A DNA stretch of 64,000 bases from Pycnopodia helianthoides (Eukaryota > Echinodermata > Asteroidea > Forcipulatida > Asteriidae), in assembly GCA_032158295.1 (NCBI GenBank), contig CM063251.1:18291425-18355424 (forward strand), in the 5' to 3' direction. Position numbers and translations under genes: made by a program. Below the pieces are notes generated by a model that saw nothing but the letters and a program-made list of their open reading frames with translations, had not been told where the DNA came from and made no database searches. This document shows, piece by piece, positions 1 to 11,900 of this stretch (within the stretch, counting starts at the first letter, position 1; the number at the start of each line of letters is the position of its first letter).

Positions 1-134
1 ACACCCTTTTTACCAAATCCTGGCTAAAACCTTGCTCTGAAGAGCCTAGCATGAAGGAATTAACCTACAGAAATGTTCAGTTATACATTGTTGATAAACC
101 TACATAATCAGAATTAACTATAATGGAAAGAGGG

Positions 135-490
135 GAGGGGGAGACAGAAACCTTTTGTTGTCAAATTTGCCGTCTGACATTTGTAATTTGCATACACTAA
201 GTCTGTTCAAAACTCAACTCAAAAGGTTCCTTTTTAAGAAAAGTACTTGGTGATGTGTAATGTGCTATATATCTGTTCTGTTTTAGTTTGTAACATTGTG
301 TCTGTGAACATTTATGCACACTACACATGTAAACTTGTATGCATACTTTTAGTCGGTATTTTGATGTATTTTAGGCATTTATTTTAGTTTTTTGCTTACT
401 TCTCCCTGTGTAACTATTAACTGAAATTATAATGTAGTGCACCATCGGACAGGCTGGTCCTTGATAGAGCGCAATATAAATTTTAAAACA
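135..490 (+). repeat. LINE 3' end remnant
   Basis: One frame reads LFKTQLKRFLFKKSTW then stops, which resembles the C-terminal tail of CR1/L2-type reverse transcriptase ORFs. An AT-rich stretch follows, ending in a 'gatagagcgcaatataaat' type tail typical of such LINE 3' ends. No other part of the element is visible upstream. It lies in the intron space of the SMARCC gene on the opposite strand. Confidence 0.45.
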
Positions 491-611
491 TTTATTGTAA
501 AACATCAGGGACTGGTATTCATTGAAGTTACCCTCTGCTGACTTTTTTTTTTAATGCTGCAGATTTACTGAGCCCCTTTTTCAAAAATTACTTGATGTTC
601 TTAATAGGATA

Positions 612-2475
612 GGGTAAACTGGGGTAAAAACGCCCATGGGGTAAAAACGCCCACTTGACTTGTTTCCATTGCTAGTAAAAAAAGACACATAGAATTACTA
701 AATGAAATATATTTCTAATAGGTACTATGCATGGCAAAAAACATGAAAAGAATAATTAAACTTATCAACATATTTTAAGGGTGCATAGGTGCTGTTAAAA
801 AAAATTCGGAAAAAAAAGTTTTGAAAAATGACTGTCGAAGGTTTAACGTATTTCACTTAAAATAAAATAAAAACAGCACAATGTTTTATTTTTTTATTAT
901 TCTTTAGTTGATATTTGTTAAGATGGGTCAACTACACAATAATAAATGATCAAAATATTAAAATCAATTTTAATATTTGCTTAACATTGTTTTGTAAGTG
1001 GGCGTTTTTACCCCAGGATAAATCAAGTACCTCGGGGTAAAAACGCCCAGTAGCATCCTTAACATCGAACTCCATTAAAGCCTCATTAATCTAAAAAAAA
1101 CCTCAATATTAGTAACTAACAGCCATATTTTAAATTTATATTCACTATTAGAAGCCTATTATATATAAAACTGTGTATTTCTTATATTTTTGTATTCAGG
1201 TTTGATCAATTAGGTTAAGGTTCAATTAAAATTTGCAAAGTTTATTGTGACGTATTTGGATTTTTTCACAAATAACTTTCCTTCATGCTAAATACCACTG
1301 CAAACAGCATTAAAAGATTATGTTGAATGATTGGGCCTAAATATTATAACTTCATGAATAGGACTATTTCTGCCATGATTTCACAGGGCATTAAGGCACT
1401 AGGTAACAACAGAGAAACTGTTCGCCTGAGTAGGGAGAAACTGTGGATAAAGTGCATCCAGATCATTCAACCCCACTGGTCTGAACATCCAAAAAGAATT
1501 GGCTAATAACCTTTTGTCTTTGCCTTCTCCTTATCCCCACAGATATACACATTTTTAGTCTGCCTCATTAACTAACTAACCCCCTTTCCACCTTTGGTAT
1601 TGTGTTTTGTGTTTCCAACCTCTTGTGGTCATACCAGCTCCTTCCCTCTACCCCCCCCCCCTTGTCACTCTCTTCGTTGTTCATCTCTTGGTGTCCTGTG
1701 TGCTCTCATCTCTTTCCAATTGACTGTTTCTGTTACACCAGTAGGCCTATTCCTGTTTATGTGTGTTGTGTAGTCAATAGTCACCCCACTGCGGTCATGT
1801 GACAAAATCTCTCTCTTACCGTCAATGTACATTCGCGAGCTTAAATGCACATCTTACTTGCTAAGCTAGGTGTGATGTCACACTAAAAATCACTGTGGTA
1901 TTACTGACAACTCATCTTAAGATGAATCTTAGTGCTTTGTGAAATCAGCACCAGGAGCTTCTGGGATGATTTCCTCAGACCAATGAAGCCTTGCTGGAGT
2001 TAACCTTAGACCTTTCTAAGTTGGTACATAAAATAAGTGTTCAAGTTTATTGTGCGTGAATTATGAATGCTAATGTTTCAACATACCACATAAAGTTATC
2101 GGTTTAAAATGATTGAGTTTGTAGTTATAATGAACCAACTGTGTTTGAAAAGTTGTTTGCAGTTAATGTAGTATCCCTCAATATTGAATTAATTTAATAA
2201 ATATGATTCCATTACAAAAAAAACCTGTCGTATAGCGACCTCTGGGCGGGCGGGCGTTTTTACCCCGAGACCCGGGTAAAAACGCCCGCCAAACTTCCAT
2301 CCAAAAAGGGTGGAAAATTTCACTTTTTCAACACAGTGACTATAATTTTATATTTGCACACAATAGAGGAGATATGTAATGGATAAAACCACACATTAAT
2401 TTTTCTGTGTCTCCAAGAAGTTCTGAGATATTTAACTAAAACTTAAAAAACGGGCGTTTTTACCCCAGTTTACCC
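612..2475. mobile_element. Non-autonomous TIR DNA transposon with TA target duplication
   Basis: The left end GGGTAAACTGGGGTAAAAAC is exactly inverted at the right end (GTTTTTACCCCAGTTTACCC), and TA flanks both sides (610-611 and 2476-2477). This suggests a Tc1/mariner-like element. The motif GGGGTAAAAACGCCC or its complement recurs inside as head-to-head pairs near 1003-1050 and 2249-2290, and a second direct copy lies near 640. No transposase-like ORF is visible; the only small ORFs (about 60 codons) look like chance. The element lies in intron 3 of the SMARCC gene. Confidence 0.75.
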
Positions 2476-2546
2476 TACTCGGGGGAAAAAATCAAATAAA
2501 TAAAAATACTCAAAAAAGAATTCTTGGTTGGATTGTTGACACATAC

Positions 2547-3981
2547 CATCCTTGGTCACTTTTGAACTTGTAGACAGCCATCAGAATGTTGCAGAGTCCG
2601 CCGCCAGACTTAAAGTCCATGAAACATCTCATCTGAGAGAAAGATAATAAATTAATCTCGGTCACTGAGCATCAAGACGTCAACTTGTCAAAGTGATCCA
2701 TAAGAAATTAAATAAACAATAACAACATTGCAGATGTTGCAGCTTGCTCCAGTTTGCATGCATGTACGCCAATGATCACGACATTCTTCATAGCCAAACG
2801 TGTAGCGGAAATTAAGGTCAGCTTTATAAAAAAATATATATATATTTTTTCCAAGATTTGCAAAAGTGTTTCCAATTTACAATTTCTAAAGCAACCTTTT
2901 TAAAAAATTCAAACCATATTCAATTGATGAAATTTATTAAAAACATTCCAAGACAAGTAGGCCTACTTTTTAAAAACAATTGCCACAATACACGCTGTGG
3001 CTGCTATTGAAGGTGCCTGGAAGTCCAGATTCTCGTGAAAACTCGTACTCTCTCGAGGTCAACTTACACAGTCTATAATGCATAGTGACTTCACGATTTG
3101 AGATTCTGAATTAACCTTTGAACTCTCAAGATTTGCCTAGCAATGAAATACTCACGGGTAGCCTTGTAAGTGCAGGGTTGCTGACGTGACGTCCAAAAGC
3201 ATCTTCCTGGAACTGAAGAAGCTGACCGAGCAGAGTGGCTAGCCCCTTGTTAGTGGGCGGTTCGGCTTGAATCCACTGTTAAAATGAGAAATGGGATATT
3301 TCACATCAACCCTCCCAGTCCTTCAGCTGCTCCTAACAAAATGCCTCAAATTTCCCATATGCTATGCACACAATAGTGAAGTAGACCATTCTACATTTTC
3401 CAATCATTGTATTTGTATGTGTAAACAGATACAGATCAGTGCTACAGGTTGCCACTGCAGAAATTGTGAACCAACTCTTTAATTCAAATCAAACAGACAG
3501 TGTCCCTTAAATTTGTCTAGTTTTATATATTTAATTTTAACCTTTAATTCACTACATAAGCAATGTTTATATTTTGATATATCATTGTTATCTTTCATAG
3601 GAAGAAAAATTGGGGCAGTATAATAATTTCTAATTTAAATAAATTATTTTAAAATAATCAAGCATGCACTTTATCATGGGTCGTGGACAAGAGTGCACAA
3701 GGAGCGCCGCCATTTTGAATTGAGCTCAATGCACAAAACAGCAACGTACTATTCTGTGAGTGTGAATACTGAAAGAAACAAAGAGCCGCGCGTGCGTTAC
3801 CGAAACCGAAATCTTACGACCACAGATCACCACTGTAATGAGCAACTTTACAGATAGAAATTCATCTTACCCTCTTGCAGTTCCTTTGTAGCCATGATTT
3901 AACATTATCGAGCTGGGAAATTGTTTCGGCTGACTCGAAAAACTTAAAATCAGCACCCCCGTCCTTTTTCCTGACAGCCAT
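2547..3981 (-). CDS. SMARCC: SWI/SNF complex subunit SMARCC1/2 (BAF155/BAF170), 5' coding exons, partial
   Basis: Three minus-strand exons: 3981-3871 (start [23 protein letters not shown]...), 3275-3156 ([20 protein letters not shown]... ending NPALTRLP) and 2632-2547 ([14 protein letters not shown]... ending SDQGW). Each is bounded by AG and GT and the phases agree (0, 0, then 2). The translation follows the N-terminus of vertebrate SMARCC1/2 almost residue for residue: RRKDGGPATKFWESPETVSQ, then [11 protein letters not shown], then CFMDFKAGGALC. These proteins are core scaffold subunits of BAF/PBAF chromatin remodelling complexes in the nucleus. The animal start is short, lacking the long alanine/glycine leader of mammals. 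Remaining exons (SWIRM, SANT, leucine zipper) lie beyond the left edge. SMARCC1 and SMARCC2 cannot be told apart; many invertebrates have a single gene. Confidence 0.92.
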
Positions 3982-5342
3982 CTTTGTATGTTCGGTACAC
4001 ATTTTTACCCTAATCGGCACTTGTCTGCAATTGGTGAAGAATATGTATCCTTTCAAGGCCCCAAATCAAAAAATAAGTACCACATATGCATTAAAATGTG
4101 GCGAGTTATTTTTTGTACATCTGCGTGTGGTATATTTTTCAAATATTGTTCCACAAACAACAAAGAAATTTGTAGAAATTAATCATACTTTGCCCATGGT
4201 AAATAACGCCAGTGAGCGACCTCTAGAAAAAAAAATGGATATGGAGGTTATTTTTGTCAACCTCGTTTTCAAAGACTATGAACAATCAGCCAGCCGCAAG
4301 TTTTGTACGTAACAGTGAACCACGACGAGATAGACCATGGGCTCGACGCAGATCTTTATCAATTGGGTTTTGCTGTTCTTTCGCCCAAACGGTCGCCCTC
4401 TGTTAATATTCTTAATTGGGCTAAATCTCAAGTTAGCAGTGAAACATAAAAGAGCAACACCAATTTTTGGATAGGATGACGTAATTGAAATTTTGGGGTT
4501 ATCTTTTGGCAGCGGATCGATGATGTACACACGCTGAATTGATCGGACAGCTTGTTTCTGATTTTGGAGTAAAAATTTGCTATATACAAGTAAGTTAATG
4601 TTTTTGTGGGGGGTTTTGGAGTTTGTTAATGTTTGTTGTTGCCGTTGGTTGTAACAATTTTGCTGAAATCGTTGATCTGTGGAATAATATTCCATGAGTC
4701 TTCCTAAAATCCTAATTCCTGAATGTTTTTTGTAATACAAATGTAATACAACAACATTCAGGAAGGAAGACTGATGGAATATTACAATTTGTAAAATTAC
4801 AAAATGACTAAAGACGGAAAGTAATTGTCTAATGTCATGAATGTGATTGTGAACTGAAGTGAAAACAAAAAACAAGTTAATCTTATTAAAGGGTGGTAAA
4901 TTTGACAATTTCTGGAAGAAATGGGTTTGGGATACTGAAAGACTTTAACCTTTGAATTTCGAATTTCATTCATTGGTCTTAAAGTTCCTTTTTGAAAAAA
5001 GAATTTAAAAACAACATACTCCCAGAACCAAGACTGAGGTTCGATCTTCTATTGTCTCCACATTCGTGGAGACGATAGCGGATCGAACCTCATAGTCCTA
5101 GGAGTAGAAAAAACATTGACTGTCAGTGTCAATCATCATCGCTTTTTATCACTTGGTAAAATTAAACGGGACATCTATGATCTAGTCTACCTGATTCACT
5201 CAGCAGTCCTGTCCATTGATTGTCAGTAATTAATTCATGTGTGAACTGTCACTGTCAGTCATGAGAGTGTTTGCTGTTGTTAATGTTAGTGGCATTCTTC
5301 AAGAACAATTTGAGAGTCCTTCCCTTTTTGGAGGCAGAGGAC
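3982..5342. other. Intergenic region upstream of SMARCC
   Basis: Candidate promoter side of the SMARCC gene. A 210-codon minus-strand open frame (4276-4908) resembles no family I recognise and is rich in I, L, F, N and K as expected for AT-rich noncoding DNA. A hairpin sits at 5019-5105. No gene is supported. Confidence 0.4.
5019..5105. repeat. Short palindrome (hairpin)
   Basis: 'actcc' to 'ggagt' ends enclose GAGGTTCGATC and its complement GATCGAACCTC, with 'gtctccac' and 'gtggagac' near the loop. This is probably a small MITE or its remnant. Confidence 0.6.
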
Positions 5343-8300
5343 TTAAGACTGGGTTGCTCTAAAAATCAAAGAAGTGGTGGCAGACTTTTTAAAATGGATT
5401 TCGTTTATACTTTGCACATGTGAAGGCCTTCAACCAAAGTGTAAAAAGAAAGCATATTTTTTGCATTCACACTTACGTTGCCATGGCAACGGTTAAAAAT
5501 AGAAAATTACCATATTTCACCTAATTTAGCTCTTTTCATAAGTTAAAATGACCTAAGGTTGTGAGCTGCACTGTGTAAAGACCAATTAGTTGACCTACCT
5601 CTCAGCTGAATATGGTGAATATACATCCTTAACCTTTCCAAAAATGCACTTGACACAAGTACAGTTAATTGTGAATGGAAGATTCCATTATTTCATAAAG
5701 GGGTGTTTTGAGCAAAAGTCAATTTGGGAAATAGAGGTGGTCACTAAAATTGTCAGAAGTCCGAAAGTAGCATATTTAGGAAAGTTATGCTTCCAGGATT
5801 GAAAGATAAGATGCTGGTCTGTAAGAATTTAAATACAAAAGTTTTGGTATTTTTTGTACCGGGGAGCAGTGTTGCCAGAAACTTCATCCTTTTTTTGAAA
5901 AAAAATTATATTTTCAAATTTCATGTATGGAAAATAATGCTCTTTAATGACTTTCTACATGCTGAACAATGATGTTGATTGACAAAATACCAGGACAAAA
6001 TAATAGTAGAGCAACCTACAAGTATAAAAACATGACTCTTATTTGTATAAACATGCATCACAAAGACAGTGTTGCCAGAAAAGTAGCATTAAAATACATA
6101 AACTCTGAAAACACCAAAGCAAGTTTTAGGGAATATAGAATCATTATGCCCATGGAAAACCTGCATGGAAAATTATGTCTATGTTTGTGGTCATATTTAC
6201 ATTTGGCTATAGCAGCTTAGCAATCTTCAACAAAACAACTCAATTTTCTTGTTGGAATATCCGAAATGTCTATGTTGAGGTATGTACACGTACATAAAGG
6301 TACACGTTGCCTTGGATCGGGCGAGTTGGTCTATACAAAGCGTTTGAAACCCTTTGTTATATAATGCATGTGGTTAGAAAGATGTTTTAAAAATAAAATA
6401 CAATTATCCACACAAATATGCCTCGAAATTGCGTGATTTCCTTTAACTTTGCGAACTAACACGGTCGGCCATTTTGAGTCCACAAAATGGCCGACCATGT
6501 TAGTTCACGATGTAAAAGGAAAACCACGCAATTTCGAGGCATATTTGTGTGGATCATTATATTCTACTTTTAAAACATCTTTCTAACCATATGCATTTTA
6601 TAACAAACGGTTACAAACGCTTTTTATAGACCAACTCGTCCGATCCAAGGCAACGTGTACCTTTAAGTTTTGAAACTGTTTGCTTGGTAAGACTATTTGG
6701 TTTAACTAGTTCACAAACATTAAGCGTTAAACATTAATTTAAGCGTATCAAATACAACGAAATGTTGAATATCGATGGCTGAGACTACCAATACTATGGC
6801 ATGTGTTAAGTTTACAAAGTTTGGATACAATGTAAACACAAATCACAACTCACGAAATAAACCAGTAGGCCTGTAAGGTATAGTTCATTTAAGTTGAGTA
6901 CATAATAGTGATCTGTACACCACATAAAGGTTTTTGAAGCTTAGGGATAATAAAATTTGACCTAGGCCAAGTAAACATTCTGTAAAAAAAAATGTATATA
7001 CTTATAAACTGAGGCAAATCACTACATTTGATAACACAATTCTTATCTTTCGACTAAAAAAAAACATGAAACAGTAATAGTTCATACATTTTAGAGGTGA
7101 GCATAGGCTCAGCGTCTACAGCGAGTGTTGAGGCCAGTTTAATTGGATGTTCAACCATATTCAAAGACAGACCTTAGTTACACATTTTCAGCATTCTCCA
7201 ACATTGACTAGAAAGTCCAATGTTCCTAGCAGTTGAACTTGATCTACATTGTACAGGGTAAACTGGTACCACTTCCAATTTATTGTAGTAGTGGCAAGCT
7301 GGTTATTACCAGTCTGCATGTGTTGAGGACAATGAGGGATGATCACTATAGCCCAAAGGGCAAGCCTAAATAGTGGGGATCTATTATAAACAGATGTCTG
7401 GGCCCAGGGATAAAATGTAAACAAATGTCTGGCCAGGGGATAATAATGTAAACATACTCTCTTCTGAGTCAGTGGTCAGCTTCTTTGAGCAGATGGTCAA
7501 TTCATTCAGCAATTGTATTTAGTTCAAAGAACATAAACTACTACATTTGAACCCCCTAGCCCTGTGTAAGGATTGTTAAACAATGAAAACAATAAAATAT
7601 GACATACATTAAAAAAAGAAAAAGGTTTCATTCCTGAAATTTGAATGTTTCACAATACATTATTGATATAATGCCAACTTTTTGATGGAATAAAGGGCTA
7701 TAATGTGGATTACGCTGGATGTTACCACCAAACTAGGCTTAAAAAAGACAGGTTACAGGCAACTGTGTTGCAACTCTGTTTTATTTTGTGTCCATTTTTA
7801 CTGTTAAATACTGTACAGTGTAGTCAAGGTCCTAAAAAAATGTTTGATGAAAAAAGTCACTTAGCAATTCCATGTATCTTTAACTATTCTAGGCGCACAT
7901 ATCAAGGTTCACATTTAAAAATCATGTCTCTGGCAACACTGACTGCCTTTAATGCCATTTAAGAATTTGTTTTCTCTTCATATCAACATTCATTTACATG
8001 TTCTATCCTAATGTGACCAATTTGTTGTAAATTTTGTCAATTAAGACTTCCTTTAATGTATAAGTTTTGGCCATTCATTGCGTTTTTCCCCCGCCAAAGT
8101 GCTAACTTTCCGGCAACACTGTTTTCGCCCACTTGAAATACCAAAACATTTTATTGCATTTTTATGTAGGTTGGTATCTTACCTTCCAACTATCAAAGTG
8201 GTATTATCAACAAAGTGCCACTTTCGGATTTATGGCCCAATTCAATACCCCCATTTTTCGCTATGAGAAAATCTGACAAAAACACCCCTATTTGAAATAA

Positions 8301-8587
8301 TGGTTTGGTCCAAAGTGGATCCCACACTTAATTTCAAAAAACATTTTCTGAAAGAGTAAACATGGTTGTGCAATATGTGTGAAAGAAAAACTTCTAACTT
8401 TTCCCCTTTAGATGTACCAGTGCTTCCAGTTTACCCATATTTCATTACTTAAATTAGGTAAAAACTTTCGATTTTTGCGTTACATGTACCCATACCAACT
8501 CATACATGGAGTATTGCCAAAATCTATTTTTTGAAGTCTGCCACCTTTTTAAAAATATCTTTGATTTTTACAGCAACCCAGTCTTAA
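5343..8587. mobile_element. 3.2 kb TTAA-flanked element with long diverged inverted arms
   Basis: The ends are TTAA-GACTGGGTTGCT and AGCAACCCAGTC-TTAA. The inverted similarity extends inward for many hundreds of bases with gaps: 'gtggcagactttttaaaa' near 5375 against 'gtctgccacctttttaaaaa' near 8535, 'ttggtatttt...cagtgttgccag' near 5850 against 'ggcaacactg...aaataccaaaa' near 8115, and 'agtgttgccagaaaagtagc' near 6070 against 'tctggcaacactgactgcc' near 7930. TTAA ends suggest a piggyBac-type element. Only short ORFs are present, so it looks non-autonomous. A second palindrome (6293-6666) is nested within it. Confidence 0.7.
6293..6666. mobile_element. Palindromic MITE nested in the 3.2 kb element
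   Basis: The left arm 'aaaggtacacgttgccttgg' is mirrored by 'ccaaggcaacgtgtaccttt' at the right. Most of the 374 bp folds back, including 'tagaaagatgtttt' with 'aaaacatctttcta' and 'ggtcggccattttg' with 'caaaatggccgacc'. There is no coding content. Confidence 0.8.
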
Positions 8588-8900
8588 CAACCAAGTAACC
8601 AAGATCTAGATGAATCATTCAGTGAGTATGATGAGGACATGCAAGTAGAAGCCCTCACAAGTTAAACTTACGCGGGCAAGTTTTTAACTGGCACAGATTG
8701 GTACCTTGTGCGCAACAACCTCATGAGCTAAGAAGTTGTGGTGGATGCACTGTTATAATTACTTAACAGTCAAATGAACATTCAGTTTTTTTGACTGGAT
8801 ATTTCCAGTAGACATTGCCAATTTACATAAAATTTCTATTTCTTAATATTTTCCCCGTGTTTTTATGTTTCAGATTCCAATAAGCATCAGAAGACAAGCC

Positions 8901-11900
8901 ATGGCAACCCTGCTTCATACTCTGAAGTCACACAGCTCCGACGTTAACTGCTGTTCATTTTCGGCAACCACCTTGGCCTCCTGTTCTGGTGACAAGTCGG
9001 TCCGACTGTGGAGTCTCGACACGTTTCAAGAGCTGTCCATCTCACCCCTACTCGGCCACGCCTACTACGTCCATTGGGTTACGTTTAGTCCCTTCGGTAC
9101 GATTCTGGTGTCATGCTCAACGGACGGCAAGGTCATTATGTGGGATGCGAGGACTGGGGAGACAACAGCAGTCCTCCAGCATCCTGGCAAAGGAATCATC
9201 AGAGTTTGTGATTTCTCACCAAACTCTGAGATGTTACTGACGGGAGGCGCGGATAGTGTTGTCTGTTTGTGGAACGTTCAGACAAAGAAGATGATGAGGT
9301 GGGTATTATTAATAATAATGAACATGTTAAAGTGCTGTATTGTCAGATTTGTATTATAATCTTTTTTTTAACTTTGCTCTTTCTCATAAAAGAATCTAAA
9401 GTAATGAACTATAAGTTCCTTTTTTAAAGTCTCGTAGGAAAAATCTGAAGGCATCTGAGGTGGGAAGTAAACCAGAACCTGCCACACATTTTAAAAACAA
9501 GTATTTCAAGAAATCAAAATATACGCGCAATTTTCAGAGGTCTGTTCTGCATCTGCAAACGCACCTCTAAAAATTATGCGTATATTTTGACTCCCAAAAT
9601 TGGAGACAGGATAAGCGTGTGTGGGCTGCACGTTGTGCAAGGAATCAATAAGATCTCCTTACATTGTTAGGGCTAAGCAAACATCTTCAAGGTTTCAACG
9701 TTATCCTAGCTTTTTTCCCCACAGTGTAAGTTTAATCATTTTTAACAACAACAACCTGGTCAATAAATTTTGTTTTCTGGTGAACTTTCTGTTTGAAGAA
9801 CCTTTGAAGGCCATGATAATGTCATCACAGCCTGTGTTTTTACTCCTGAGAGCTCTTTTGTCGTATCAGCTTGTGCCTCTGATGATCTCCGCATATGGGA
9901 CGCCCTCTACGGGCAGACTAAGCCACTATTCTTTGACCCAGAATGCCACGACCTGGGTGTTTCTGGTATGGCTATCTCGCCAACGTTCGGCTCTGCAGGT
10001 TAGTTTGGTAATGAATTAAACAGATTACACCTCACCCAAATCCCATGATTATTGTCGTGATTTATTGACATGATTATAACTTTTATGAATTAAACCTCCA
10101 ACATACCCCCTCACATGTCCCCCCTCCCTCAAAGAAAAGAATAAATATTGCCATCATCTCATCATAAGAAGCCCTTGCAGAAAAAATTGTAGCATACCTC
10201 TCATTGTAAACCTCAGTCTTCTAAACCTCAGCCTATGATATAAAGATACTTTGTTAAAAAACAATTGAAAATAAAGTATTTTTAAACTGACCGTTGGGAG
10301 ACTGATTTTAAATCATTTTTTTTTGTCTTCAGATCCCAATCCTGAGATCAACAATGATCGGAGAGCCTACCTGCTAGCTTCTTGTGGAGGAGACAATCTC
10401 GTTAAACTCTGGGACCTCATTGTTTTCCCAGGTATTACAATCAAACTTCTTAAAGAGGTTGGGCCATGCTAGAGGTCACTCTTAAAAAAATAGTTTTACA
10501 TCCCTAAATACATCTATATCTACCAAGAAAACACTGTGACAGAGTTATAGAATGAATGGTTATTCGTTTACAACGCAGTTTCCGCCTTCAGACAAAATCG
10601 GAACAACAGCAGTCGGTGCCAGAAAGCTGTCTCCAAAAATTCAAAAGAATAGTGACGTCGCAGTACGTACCCCTCTGTCAAATGGCTGTTTGTTGTTACT
10701 CATTGAAGCATTGATCATTACAGACCATCCGGGATTCAGTACGTATAGTGACGTCATGTTTTGTTTGCTGCCCTCATTTACAGGATTTTGATAAAACAAT
10801 TTAGGCGGCGGGCTAGTGAACAGAGTAAAAACTCCCTGCAAACATCAGTTCTTTTGTTATTGTAATGTTACAAAAGATGCAACAAATTATAGAAAGCAGA
10901 AAACTTAAAAATAACGTCAACTTCAATCACCATGGCCCATCCTCTTTAGAAGCAGTAAACAATCAAATCAAGAAGACATCAGGGCTGTGGTGTGGGCTGC
11001 CAAAATGCCGTGGCAATTTTTTGTGCAAATTTGCCTGGCCAAATTGAAATTACAAAGGAAAGTTATAATAGTTTAAAGTTGCAGGCAGGCATCTGGAAAC
11101 ATAATTTTAAATTATGAGTTACCTTTGTCAGCTTTTTTTACCCCCCCCCCCCACCATTTAATAAAAAAAATTGATAAGAACTTCCCAACTTCTCTTCCTC
11201 AGCTTGTAAGACCAAGGTGCGATGTAGTCTGTCGGGTCATACAGCTAAGGTCACCGCTGTGTCCTTCTCATCAGATGGTAGTGTTCTGGCTTCAGGGTAA
11301 GTTGGTTTAGTCCAAGATGAAAATGCTTCAAACAGGCATGTGATTGCTCAGGATTTTTCCCTTATTTCAAATTTTATCAAAATCTCCTTGAGCTTTCAAA
11401 TTTTCTTGAAAGAAGAGTGAAGCAATCACCAAAGAGAGGAAGAAATACAATGTAGTCAACAGTGTGTCTGAAACCCTGAAAAATGGATCACTTGAAAATG
11501 ATAATAATACAATTGGGGGAGGCCAATGAGGACCAAAGATTCAAAACTCTATTTTTTTTTTATTTTCAGAGTCTGTAAACCTTTCCGAAATAGTCTGTAA
11601 ACCTGAACATATGGGAGGTGTCGGGTTGAGGACAAGTGGGAACCCAGGCCAGCAAGCCATTTTCAGGAATTTTTAAATTTGGCAATTTAAATCCCTGTAC
11701 AAACAAAACCTGGTAAACTCAATTCTTGAGTAAGGGACATGTTGATTAGTTGTCTGGATATGTATCTTTTACATAAAATATAAAACATGTGACGCTTTTT
11801 CATTTTATTTTACAGAGGCGTGGATAAAATTGTCATCGTATGGGATCCGGTAAGAAACTTACGAGTAATGATCAAAACAATTCATTTAATCGGGCCTTGA

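Noticed and set aside
4276..4908. 210-codon minus-strand ORF
   Set aside because: Composition typical of AT-rich noncoding DNA, no recognisable motif, and it lies in the SMARCC promoter region.
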